A DNA stretch of 33,473 nucleotides from contig NZ_SMKX01000095.1 in assembly GCF_004349055.1 (NCBI RefSeq), positions 1 through 33,473 of the forward strand, written 5' to 3'. The notes beneath the pieces were generated by a model. It was not told where the DNA came from. It searched no databases and saw nothing but the letters and a program-made list of their open reading frames with translations. The position numbers and the translations under genes are program-made. Of the stretch, positions 25,433-33,245 are shown piece after piece. The stretch's first letter is position 1, and each line of letters begins with the position of its first letter. The stretch comes from Kribbella antibiotica (lineage in GTDB: Bacteria > Actinomycetota > Actinomycetes > Propionibacteriales > Kribbellaceae).

Positions 25433-26704
25433 ATGAGTTTCGTTCCGGAACCAGCTCTGGCGAGTCCGCGCATCGCCCAGGTCGCCGCGGCCGTCGAAGC
25501 CGGTGACCGCAGCGCCCTCGACGCACTCTGGCAGGAGGTCGAGGCCTCGGGTGCGCCCTTGATGGAACAGGTCGAAGAGGACGACTCCCGGACGCTCGTC
25601 ACATTCCTGTGGCGCGATCCGGGCGCTACCGAGAACGTCCTGGTCGTGCTCTACAGCGCCCCGAGCGACGGGGACCTGAGCAAGTACACGATGGACACCG
25701 TCACGGGCACCGACCTCTGGTACAAGTCGTACTTCCTGCCGTCGAACCTGCGCACGACGTATCTCCTGTCCGTCAACGACTCGCTCGAACCGTACGACTC
25801 CTATGCCGACGTCCTGGCCCGGTTGCCGGGCTACCGGCCCGATCCGCTGAACCCGCGGGACTTCCCGATCTTCGGCAACGAGCAGAACAAGTACATCGTC
25901 TCCGTCCTCGAACTGCCGGCGGCTCCGGGACAGCCGTGGAACGTCGCCCGCCGCGGAGTGGCAAAGGGCAAGACCCAGCTGACCACCATGGACAGCACGA
26001 TCCTCGGGACCCAGCACCACGTCGGTGTCCACGTCCCGCCGGGTTACGACCCGGACGGCGACGACTACGACGTGTTCCTGCTGTTCGACGGCTGGGCGTA
26101 CTACAACTTCGCCAATGTGACGACGGTCCTCGACAACCTCCTCCACACCGGTCGGATCCCGCCGTACGTGCTGGTCATGCACAGCAACCTCGATCAGCAG
26201 GTCCGGGCTCGGGAGCTGCCCTGCCATCCGCCGTTCCACGACTTCCTCCGCGACGAGCTGATGCCCTGGCTTCGGGAGAACTACAACGTCACCAAGGACC
26301 CACAGCGGACGGTCGTCGGCGGCTCCTGCTTCGGCGGCCTGGCCGCGGCGTACGTCGCCCATCGGTCGCCGGACCTGTTCGGCAACGTCATCTCCCAGTC
26401 GGGCTCGTTCTGGTGGCCCGGCCGCAACTCCGAGCTCGAGGACGAATGGTTGACGCGACAGTACGAGCGGAGTCCACGGCTGCCGATCCGGTTCGCTCTG
26501 GAGATCGGCAGCCTGGAAGGGCCGATCGGTGAGTTCGATCCGATGACGACCCACCGGAACATGCACGACGTCCTGCAAGAGCGCGGCTACCCGGTCGACT
26601 ACTCCGAATACGCCGGCGGCCACGACCTGATCTGCTGGCGCGGCTCGCTCGTCGACCGCTTGCTGTCCTTCCACACCGACCGTCGTCCGGCGGTGACCCG
26701 ATGA
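25433..26704 (+). CDS. Fes-type alpha/beta hydrolase with Cys at the nucleophile position
   Basis: 423 residues, AAGGAG before the ATG, 36 nt after NRPS2. It aligns along its length with enterochelin esterase Fes as I remember it: N-terminal FLWRDP, GTDLW and PDPLNPRDF; C-terminal ARELPC, RTVVGGSCFGGL, SQSGSFWWPGR and AGGHDLICWRG. Fes has AGQSFGG at the nucleophile elbow. Here it is GGSCFGG, placing Cys299 where Fes has its Ser; Ser298 is one residue earlier. His397 is the likely catalytic base. There is no signal peptide, so it acts in the cytoplasm. With no thioesterase on NRPS2, the likely job is releasing or cyclising the peptide from T5. Hydrolysis of an ester in the product is the alternative. 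Confidence 0.88.
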   Translation: MSFVPEPALASPRIAQVAAAVEAGDRSALDALWQEVEASGAPLMEQVEEDDSRTLVTFLWRDPGATENVLVVLYSAPSDGDLSKYTMDTVTGTDLWYKSYFLPSNLRTTYLLSVNDSLEPYDSYADVLARLPGYRPDPLNPRDFPIFGNEQNKYIVSVLELPAAPGQPWNVARRGVAKGKTQLTTMDSTILGTQHHVGVHVPPGYDPDGDDYDVFLLFDGWAYYNFANVTTVLDNLLHTGRIPPYVLVMHSNLDQQVRARELPCHPPFHDFLRDELMPWLRENYNVTKDPQRTVVGGSCFGGLAAAYVAHRSPDLFGNVISQSGSFWWPGRNSELEDEWLTRQYERSPRLPIRFALEIGSLEGPIGEFDPMTTHRNMHDVLQERGYPVDYSEYAGGHDLICWRGSLVDRLLSFHTDRRPAVTR

Positions 26705-27819
26705 GCCGCGCGGCGATCGCCGTACTGGCCGGTGACGGCACCGGTCCGGAGGTCACTGCCCAAGCCGTCGAGGTTCTCCAGCGCGTCGGGGAACTCTTCC
26801 ACCACACCTTCACCTTCCAGCACTGCCTCGTCGGGCTCGCCGCCGTCAAGGCAGACGGCGAGGCCATCTCGGTCGACACTCTGGGCGCGTGTGCCCGCTC
26901 CGACGCGATCCTCTTCGGCGCAGTCGGTGGAACCCTCCACGAAGGCGCCGGTCCGCGTCCGGAGCTTGCACTCAGCCGATTGCGGACGACGTTCGACCTC
27001 TACGCGAACATCCGGCCGATCAAGCCGTTCGAGGCGCTGGACCTGGCTTCGCCGCTCAGGTCGGAGTACCTCAAAGGCACCGACATGGTCTTCGTCCGCG
27101 AACTGTCCGCGGGCCTGTACTACGGGCATCTGGAGACCGTCGCCGGAAAGCCCAGCGAGATCCGCCGCCGGGGTGCCCAACTCGAGGCCATCGACACCCT
27201 GACCTACACCGAGAGCGAGATCGAGCGCGTCGTCCGGACGGCCTTCGAGATCGCCGGCCGCCGTGGCCGAAGACTTACCTCGGTCGACAAGGCCAATGTC
27301 CTCAGCTCGTCCGTGCTTTGGCGACGGGTCGTCGACCGCGTCGCCCGGGACCACCCCGCAGTGACCTACGAGCACATGCTGGTCGACACGTGCGCGATGC
27401 GACTCATCCGCAGTCCGGCGGATTTCGACGTCCTCGTCACCGAGAACCTGTTCGGCGACATCCTCACGGACGCGGCGTCGATGCTGACCGGATCGATCGG
27501 GATGTTGCCCTCGGCAAGTTTAGGGGCACGCCGCACCGAGCACGGGCTGTTCGGGCTCTACGAACCTGTGCACGGCTCCGCCCCCGACATCGCCGGCCTG
27601 AACCTGGCCAACCCGATCGGCACGATCCTCTCGGCCGCCCTGCTCCTGCGGTACTCACTCGGCCTGCACCGCGAGGCCGCGGCCGTCGAGACGGCCGTCG
27701 AGGAAGTGGTCCAGGCGGGCTACCGGACCGCGGACATCCATTACTGCGACCAGTCCGAGAGCACGGTTGTCGGTACCCGCGAGCTCGGCCGGCAGATCCG
27801 CGATCGGCTGCGGCCATGA
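26701..27819 (+). CDS. leuB: 3-Isopropylmalate dehydrogenase family enzyme (LeuB-like)
   Basis: 372 residues; its ATG overlaps the previous stop (ATGA). Family motifs are clear: GDGTGPEV near the N-terminus, RPELALSRLR and DLYANIRPIKPF, FVRELSAGLYYG, catalytic Lys197 in DKANVL, NLFGDILTDAAS, GSIGMLPSASL and EPVHGSAPDIAG. The enzyme oxidatively decarboxylates a 3-alkylmalate with NAD to give a 2-oxoacid one carbon longer. Placed with LeuA-, LeuC- and LeuD-type genes inside an NRPS operon, it probably serves a dedicated chain-elongation route rather than, or in addition to, leucine synthesis. The R-group specificity cannot be read from the sequence. Confidence 0.92.
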   Translation: MSRAAIAVLAGDGTGPEVTAQAVEVLQRVGELFHHTFTFQHCLVGLAAVKADGEAISVDTLGACARSDAILFGAVGGTLHEGAGPRPELALSRLRTTFDLYANIRPIKPFEALDLASPLRSEYLKGTDMVFVRELSAGLYYGHLETVAGKPSEIRRRGAQLEAIDTLTYTESEIERVVRTAFEIAGRRGRRLTSVDKANVLSSSVLWRRVVDRVARDHPAVTYEHMLVDTCAMRLIRSPADFDVLVTENLFGDILTDAASMLTGSIGMLPSASLGARRTEHGLFGLYEPVHGSAPDIAGLNLANPIGTILSAALLLRYSLGLHREAAAVETAVEEVVQAGYRTADIHYCDQSESTVVGTRELGRQIRDRLRP

Positions 27820-29231
27820 CGGCCGCAGCCGCAGGTCTCGACGAGCAGCGCCTGCTGGTTCGGCAGGCGCGGAACGAACTGTTGCGCAGCTACCGCGGCA
27901 CCGGGCCGGTCGGCCAGGAACCACCCATCCGGGTGATGGCACGGATCGTAGAGGAGTTGCAGCGCGAATGCGCCGCCCGCCGGCTCGACCCGGCCGTCGT
28001 CCGGCGCGAGATCGTCGACCGGACGATCGGCGACGTCGATCTGCGCCAAGTCACCGAATGCGAAGGCGAGCCGGGTGGTCCCGGCGATTTCCGGATGCTC
28101 GCCGACGAGCTCGGAGTCGCCTTGCCAGGCGAGAACATCAACGGGTACGTCGCCTCCGGGGCGGGGTACCGGTCGTTGCGGGAGTACATGGTCGACGCCG
28201 AGCGGCAACTGCTCGCGGCGGGCTACGACCCGCGGCTCTACGACATTCATGGCGTCGGGAACCCGGTGCTGCGGGAACGACTGGCGGCGGACATGCAGCA
28301 CTGGGGACTGCACGTCGACGCTCAGCGGATCGCTCTCGGACTGGGTACGACGGATTGCGTCGACAAGGTGCTTCGCGGGATCGCGCGGATCGGCCCGACG
28401 CCGGGCGCGATGCTGGTGGCTGCTCCCGGATACACACTGCCTGAGCTGCAGGCAACGGCGTACGGGTATCGCTTGCACAAGGTGCGCACGCGATCCCGGG
28501 ACAGCTTCAAACTCACCGGCCGCCTGCTGGCACGGGAGCTAGAGAAGAACCCGGACATCACTGTCGTCTATCTGACGGTGACCAACAATCCGACGGCCTT
28601 CGCGTACTCACCGGACCAACTGGCCGAGATCCGGTCGGTCTTCCGGGAGTTCGCGGATCGCGGGCGCCGCATCCACGTCCTGGCCGATCTCGCGTACGTC
28701 GGAACCGGGCGACCGGAGGACGACCTCGAACGCATGCTGCAGCTGACCGCCGATCCCGTGGTGAACCGGCAGCTGATCTGTCTGAGCAGCCTGTCCAAGA
28801 CGCACACCCTGACCGGAGAACGGTTCGGCTGGGTCACCTTCGGCAGCGCCGAATTCGCCACTGAGATGGGCGCCAGCTGGACCAGCAGCGTCGGATCGCT
28901 GCCCGGCGAGTGGCAGCTGCGGTTCATGGCCTACCACGCGCTCTTCCAGCAGAACCCCGGTCTCGTCGGGAAGATCCGCGCGCTCTACCGGCTGCGAAGG
29001 GCCGGACTGCGCGAACAGCTACGCCGCCACGACGACGTACACCATCTGTTCGAGCACATCTACCTCGACGACGACGCAACGATCTACACGTGGAGCCGGC
29101 TCAGACCGGGTCAGGACTGCTTCTCGGTCCTCGAGCGAACCGGTATCGCCGGGATCCCCGGCTCGACCTTCGGCTACTCCGACGACTACATCCGCTTCTC
29201 GGTCGGGATCGCACCGATCACTCCCCAGTGA
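27816..29231 (+). CDS. PLP-dependent aminotransferase, class I/II
   Basis: 471 residues from ATG 27816, which overlaps the LeuB stop by 4 nt. The frame is open far upstream, but only this start is coupled and excludes overlap with leuB. Motifs: Asn258 in NNPTAF (the NPTG-type motif), LADLAYVG (Asp and Tyr contacting PLP) and Lys328 in SSLSKTHTLTGERFGW, the Schiff-base lysine. An N-terminal extension of about 80 residues precedes the core. It should convert a 2-oxoacid to an L-amino acid. Between leuB and the leuA-like gene, it is well placed to aminate the elongated 2-oxoacid for loading by one of the A domains. The donor and exact substrate are unknown. Confidence 0.88.
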   Translation: MTAAAAGLDEQRLLVRQARNELLRSYRGTGPVGQEPPIRVMARIVEELQRECAARRLDPAVVRREIVDRTIGDVDLRQVTECEGEPGGPGDFRMLADELGVALPGENINGYVASGAGYRSLREYMVDAERQLLAAGYDPRLYDIHGVGNPVLRERLAADMQHWGLHVDAQRIALGLGTTDCVDKVLRGIARIGPTPGAMLVAAPGYTLPELQATAYGYRLHKVRTRSRDSFKLTGRLLARELEKNPDITVVYLTVTNNPTAFAYSPDQLAEIRSVFREFADRGRRIHVLADLAYVGTGRPEDDLERMLQLTADPVVNRQLICLSSLSKTHTLTGERFGWVTFGSAEFATEMGASWTSSVGSLPGEWQLRFMAYHALFQQNPGLVGKIRALYRLRRAGLREQLRRHDDVHHLFEHIYLDDDATIYTWSRLRPGQDCFSVLERTGIAGIPGSTFGYSDDYIRFSVGIAPITPQ

Positions 29232-29254
29232 AGTGCCCAGATTGTGAGGATGAC

Positions 29255-30601
29255 ATGAGCTGCAACGACGTTCCACAGAACTTCAATTGGAACAGCGACA
29301 AGAATCCGATCGCCCCGCTGCCGACCCAGGTCGCGGGCGAACCGCGCGCGGCGCAGGTTGCCCGCGTGGTCCTGCTGTCGGAGTGCCTGCGCGACGGCCT
29401 GCAAGGCATCACCGGCTATCCGTCGCCCGAGAAAATGGTGCAGTACCTGCACCTGCTCGACGACTTCGGGATCAAGCAGGCGACCGTCGGGATCTACCCG
29501 GGCAACGCGGCCACCCTCGACACGGCGATGAAGGATCTCCTGGCCCGGATGCGGGACGAGGTGCCGTCGATCGTCCCGTCCGTCCTGTCGTTGTGCACCG
29601 ACGACTCGTTGCGCTGGACGGCCGACTGCCGGCGGATTCACCCAGGGGTCGAATCTCTGGTGTTCATGGGTACGGCGCCGTCGCGCCGGCTGGCCCAGGG
29701 GTGGGAGCTCGAGTTCATCCTGGACAAGCTGGACACCTACATCCGCCGGACGGCAGAGCTCGGTATCCCGGTCATCGCGGGGACCGAGCACACGACGCAG
29801 ACAAGCCCCGAGGACGTCCGGGAGATCGTCGCCACCCAGGTCGGCGCCGGCGCCTACTGCATCGCACTGGCCGACACGATCGGGGTGATCCGCCCGATCG
29901 GCGCCTATCGGCTGGTGCACTTCGTCCGGCAGGAACTCGCCGCGCTGGGTGCCTCGCACGTCAAGCTGGACTGGCACGGTCATCGCGACACCGGCAACGC
30001 ACTGGGCAACGCAATGATGGCGATCTCGGCCGGCATCGATCGGGTCCACGTCGTGTCCCGAGGCGTCGGCGAACGCTCCGGCAACGCCGCCCTCGAAGAG
30101 GTGGTTCTGAACCTGGCGGCAATCCAGGTGGAGGCCGGGCTGCCGGTCCCGTGGAAACTGAGCCGGCTGCTCGAACTGATCTCCTTCTACCAGGACATGG
30201 TCGGCGTCCCCACCCCTGAACACGGTGTCCTGGGCCGGCGCTACAGCCACACCTCGTCCGGGATCCACGCGGACGCGATCCTCAAGGCGTACGGGCTGGC
30301 CGACACCGCCCACGCGGCCCGCGACTTCGCCTTGGAGCACAAGTTGCGCGAGATGGCGCGGACTGTCTATTCGGCCGTCGATCCGGCGACGGTCGGCGGA
30401 GTCCAGTCGGTCGGCGTCAGTCCGTGGAGTGGGCACAGCGCCGTCAAGCTCGCGTATCTGAGCAGCGGGCGCGATCCGGACCGGCTGTCCCCGGCGATGA
30501 TCGAGCGGATCCTCGGCCGGGCCAACCAGCTGGGCCGCGAGCTCACTGCGCAGGATCTCGAGGAGTGCTACGCGCAGGAGCAGGTGCACCATGGCGCCTG
30601 A
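29255..30601 (+). CDS. 2-Isopropylmalate/homocitrate synthase family condensing enzyme (LeuA-like)
   Basis: 448 residues from ATG 29255, with GAGGA 4 nt upstream. An in-frame GTG at 29228 overlapping the aminotransferase stop would add 9 residues but lacks a ribosome site. Motifs: LRDGLQ (Arg46, Asp47), HGHRDTG (metal ligands His241 and His243), GVGERSGNAALEE and SGIHADAILK, all typical of acyltransferases that join acetyl-CoA to a 2-oxoacid. LRDGLQ rather than LRDGEQ is unusual for LeuA. The length matches homocitrate-synthase-type enzymes. The C-terminal allosteric domain that gives actinobacterial LeuA about 600 residues is absent, so Leu feedback is not expected. Substrate candidates include branched, aromatic or acidic 2-oxoacids. 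Confidence 0.88.
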   Translation: MSCNDVPQNFNWNSDKNPIAPLPTQVAGEPRAAQVARVVLLSECLRDGLQGITGYPSPEKMVQYLHLLDDFGIKQATVGIYPGNAATLDTAMKDLLARMRDEVPSIVPSVLSLCTDDSLRWTADCRRIHPGVESLVFMGTAPSRRLAQGWELEFILDKLDTYIRRTAELGIPVIAGTEHTTQTSPEDVREIVATQVGAGAYCIALADTIGVIRPIGAYRLVHFVRQELAALGASHVKLDWHGHRDTGNALGNAMMAISAGIDRVHVVSRGVGERSGNAALEEVVLNLAAIQVEAGLPVPWKLSRLLELISFYQDMVGVPTPEHGVLGRRYSHTSSGIHADAILKAYGLADTAHAARDFALEHKLREMARTVYSAVDPATVGGVQSVGVSPWSGHSAVKLAYLSSGRDPDRLSPAMIERILGRANQLGRELTAQDLEECYAQEQVHHGA

Positions 30602-32030
30602 GGTCGTGGATCCGCCCCGGACCATGTTCGACAAGATCTGGGCCGGCCATCTCGTCCGGGACGAACCCGGCGAGATCCCGATGCTGTACATCGACCGGCA
30701 TCTCACCCACGAAGCCACCTCGCCCCAGGCCTTCGCCGGCCTGCGGGCGCGGGACCTTCCGGTGCACCGCCCCGAAACCGTCGTGGCCGTGATCGACCAC
30801 AACGTCCCGACGACGCCCGGGCGGCGGCTGATCGACGTCGTCGACGAGCAGAGCGTGCTGTGCATCGAGACGATGGAGGACAACGCGCGGGACTTCGGCG
30901 TGACGTTGCTCGGCATGGACCACGAGGACCAAGGGATCGTGCACGTGATCGGCCCGGAGCTCGGCCTGTCGCTGCCAGGGATGACCCTGGTGTGCGGCGA
31001 CTCGCACACCTCGACCCACGGTGCGCTCGGCATCTTCGCGGTGGGGATCGGCACCAGCGAGGTCGAGCACGTCCTCGCCACCCAGTGCCTGCTGCAGCAC
31101 AAGCCCCGAACCATGAGCGTCGAGATCGACGGAGTGCTCGCTCCCGGGGTGACTGCGAAGGACATCGCCTTGGCCGTGATCGGGCGGCTCGGCACCGACG
31201 GGGGCACGAATCACGTGATCGAGTTCGGCGGATCCGCCGTCCGGGCGTTGACGATCGAGGGCCGGATGACGTTGTGCAACATGGCGATCGAGGCCGGAGC
31301 GCGGGCCGGCATGGTCGCGCCTGACGACGCCACCATCGAGTACGTCCGGGGCCGGCGGTTCGCTCCGGCCGGTGATCTCTTCGAGCGCGCAGCGGCGCAG
31401 TGGCTGCAGCTCGCCGGCGATCCGGGGGCCCGCTTCGACACCGAACACCGGCTGGACCTCGGTCAGCTGGCCCCGCAGGTCACCTGGGGTACCGATCCGG
31501 GGATGGTCGTCGACGTGACCGGGACGGTTCCGGATCCCGCGCACACCAGCGATCCCGAGGAACGCGCCCGACTGTGGCAGGCGCTCGACTACATGGGCGT
31601 GGAGCCCGGTGAACGGATGCAGGACATCGCCGTCGACACGGTCTTCATCGGCTCATGCACGAATGCACGAGTGGAGGACCTCCGGGCCGCCGCCGGCCTC
31701 GTCACCGGGAGGCGCGTCGCGGACGGTGTCCGGGCGATCGTCGTACCGGGGTCCATGAGTGTCCGGCGGCAGGCGGAGGCCGAAGGGCTGGCCGATGTCT
31801 TCCGGGCGGCCGGATTCGAGTGGCGGGAAGCTGGTTGCAGCATGTGTATCGCGATGAACGGGGACCGGCTCGCGCCCGGCGAACGCTGCGCCTCGACCAG
31901 CAACCGCAACTTCGAAGGCCGGCAGGGGCGCGGCGGTCGCACGCATCTGGTCAGCCCGGCAACCGCTGCGGCCACGGCAGTAGTGGGTCACTTCGCCGAT
32001 GCCCGCGAGCTGTGGCAGGAGGTGCGGTGA
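30591..32030 (+). CDS. leuC: 3-Isopropylmalate dehydratase large subunit
   Basis: 479 residues; the ATG overlaps the previous stop by 11 nt. This is the aconitase-type large subunit: MFDKIWAGH at the start, VCGDSHTSTHGALG, and the three [4Fe-4S] cysteines Cys356 (GSCTN), Cys416 and Cys419 (GCSMC). SNRNFEGRQG near the C-terminus is typical of LeuC. Together with the next gene it isomerises a 2-alkylmalate to a 3-alkylmalate. It is slightly longer than usual, with no obvious defect. Confidence 0.95.
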   Translation: MAPEVVDPPRTMFDKIWAGHLVRDEPGEIPMLYIDRHLTHEATSPQAFAGLRARDLPVHRPETVVAVIDHNVPTTPGRRLIDVVDEQSVLCIETMEDNARDFGVTLLGMDHEDQGIVHVIGPELGLSLPGMTLVCGDSHTSTHGALGIFAVGIGTSEVEHVLATQCLLQHKPRTMSVEIDGVLAPGVTAKDIALAVIGRLGTDGGTNHVIEFGGSAVRALTIEGRMTLCNMAIEAGARAGMVAPDDATIEYVRGRRFAPAGDLFERAAAQWLQLAGDPGARFDTEHRLDLGQLAPQVTWGTDPGMVVDVTGTVPDPAHTSDPEERARLWQALDYMGVEPGERMQDIAVDTVFIGSCTNARVEDLRAAAGLVTGRRVADGVRAIVVPGSMSVRRQAEAEGLADVFRAAGFEWREAGCSMCIAMNGDRLAPGERCASTSNRNFEGRQGRGGRTHLVSPATAAATAVVGHFADARELWQEVR

Positions 32031-32653
32031 TGGAGAGCTTCGTCCAGCACGACGGCATCGTCGTACCGCTCCTGCGCAGCAACGTAAACACCGACGACAT
32101 CATCCCGGCACGCTTTCTCAAGTCTGTCCGGCGGACCGGGTTCGCAGCCGGTCTGTTCGGCAACTGGCGTTACCTCGCGGACGGGCGGACGCTCGATCCG
32201 GGGTTCGTCCTGAACCGGCCGCAGTACGCCGGCGCGAGCATTCTCGTTGCCCGCGACAACTTCGGCTGCGGCTCGTCCCGGGAGCACGCGCCCTGGGCCC
32301 TGAACGAGTACGGGATCCGGTGCATCGTCGCCATCGGCTTCGCGGACATCTTCCACACGAACTGCTTCAACAGCGGCATTCTCCCGATCACGCTGGATGC
32401 CGCGCAGATCGACGTACTGGTCAAGTCCCTCGACAGCAGCGGCCCGCGGTGGCGCGTCGACCTCCCCGCTCAGACACTCACCGCCGCGGACGGGAACAGC
32501 TACTCCTTCGCCATCGACCCCTTCAAGAAGCGGTCGCTACTGGCCGGACTGGACAACATCGACTGGTCGCTGGCACACCGCAGCGACACCCTCGCCTACG
32601 AGCGACGGCGCCGGAACGAGGCACCGTGGCTCTTCCCCACACCGACCGAATGA
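32030..32653 (+). CDS. leuD: 3-Isopropylmalate dehydratase small subunit
   Basis: 207 residues. The ATG shares one base with the leuC stop (TGATG), and AGGAGG just upstream supports this start over longer in-frame extensions. Family motifs: NVNTDDIIPARFLK, NFGCGSSREHAPWAL, a GFADIFHTNCFNSGILP segment, and FKKRSLLAGLDNIDW near the C-terminus. It supplies the swivel domain that completes the LeuCD active site. Size is normal for bacterial LeuD. Confidence 0.96.
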   Translation: MESFVQHDGIVVPLLRSNVNTDDIIPARFLKSVRRTGFAAGLFGNWRYLADGRTLDPGFVLNRPQYAGASILVARDNFGCGSSREHAPWALNEYGIRCIVAIGFADIFHTNCFNSGILPITLDAAQIDVLVKSLDSSGPRWRVDLPAQTLTAADGNSYSFAIDPFKKRSLLAGLDNIDWSLAHRSDTLAYERRRRNEAPWLFPTPTE

Positions 32654-32692
32654 AGCCTGCACCGATTCCTGAAAGAAGTGGAGACCGAAGTC

Positions 32693-32905
32693 ATGGACGA
32701 CAACGACCTCAAGAAGGTTCTCGTCAACGACGAGGAGCAGTACTCCCTCTGGCCGGACTACCTCACCGTTCCGGCCGGCTGGACCGACACCGGCGTCAGC
32801 GGCTCGAAGGACGAGTGCCTCGCGTACGTGAAGGACGTCTGGACCGACATGCGTCCGCTCAGCCTGCGCCTCCAGATGGACGGCAACCCGGCCGAATCCC
32901 GCTAG
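32693..32905 (+). CDS. mbtH: MbtH-like protein
   Basis: 70 residues from ATG 32693, with GGAG about 9 nt upstream; GTG 32678 is a possible but poorer start. MbtH signatures are clear: LVNDEEQYSLWPD, VPAGW and VWTDMRPLSL, with the three conserved tryptophans at 20, 30 and 50. These small proteins bind NRPS adenylation domains and are often needed for their folding or activity. It is the only MbtH gene in the window, so it probably serves several of the five A domains. Confidence 0.96.
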   Translation: MDDNDLKKVLVNDEEQYSLWPDYLTVPAGWTDTGVSGSKDECLAYVKDVWTDMRPLSLRLQMDGNPAESR

Positions 32906-32924
32906 AAACAAGGAGAAACCTGCA

Positions 32925-33245
32925 ATGGACCAGCTCGTCGAACGCCTCTGCGTCGAGAACCGCCAGGTCACCGTCGGCGGCCCGGCGCCGACCGTGGCCG
33001 AGTTCCACCGACGCCTGACCGACATCGGCTACGTCTTCCTCCTGTTCCCCGAAACCAAGGGCGGCACCGACCTCGGCGTCCGCGTCACCAAAGAAGCGAC
33101 CGATCTCAGTGCCGCCGACTTCACCGGCGCAACCGGGACCGTGCACCTCGAGGGAACCCTGACGCTGAACTACATGCCGGTGCGATGCGTCGCCGACATC
33201 GACCTGTCGACCCTCAGCGGTACCGGCCACCTGGTCGCCCGATGA
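32925..33245 (+). CDS. Small protein of unknown function, last gene of the operon
   Basis: 106 residues; AAGGAGA lies about 8 nt before the ATG, and only 19 nt separate it from mbtH, so it is almost certainly translated from the same mRNA. I do not recognise the family. The N-terminal third looks helical (LVERLCVEN, VAEFHRRLTDIG). The rest alternates hydrophobic and polar residues in a beta-like pattern (VFLLFP, GTVHLEGTLTLNY, VRCVADIDLSTL). There is no signal peptide or membrane helix and there are only two Cys. A role as an assembly-line accessory, immunity or tailoring factor is possible, but nothing in the sequence decides. Confidence 0.8.
   Translation: MDQLVERLCVENRQVTVGGPAPTVAEFHRRLTDIGYVFLLFPETKGGTDLGVRVTKEATDLSAADFTGATGTVHLEGTLTLNYMPVRCVADIDLSTLSGTGHLVAR

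Noticed and set aside
25433..26704. Dedicated siderophore esterase, making this a siderophore cluster
   Set aside because: There are no iron-uptake genes, catechol or hydroxamate enzymes, or iron-box-like sites in view. Release or processing of the peptide is simpler, though not proven.
29228..29257. GTG 29228 as the LeuA-like start, coupled to the aminotransferase stop and adding a CPDC motif
   Set aside because: No ribosome site precedes it, whereas ATG 29255 has GAGGA at good spacing.
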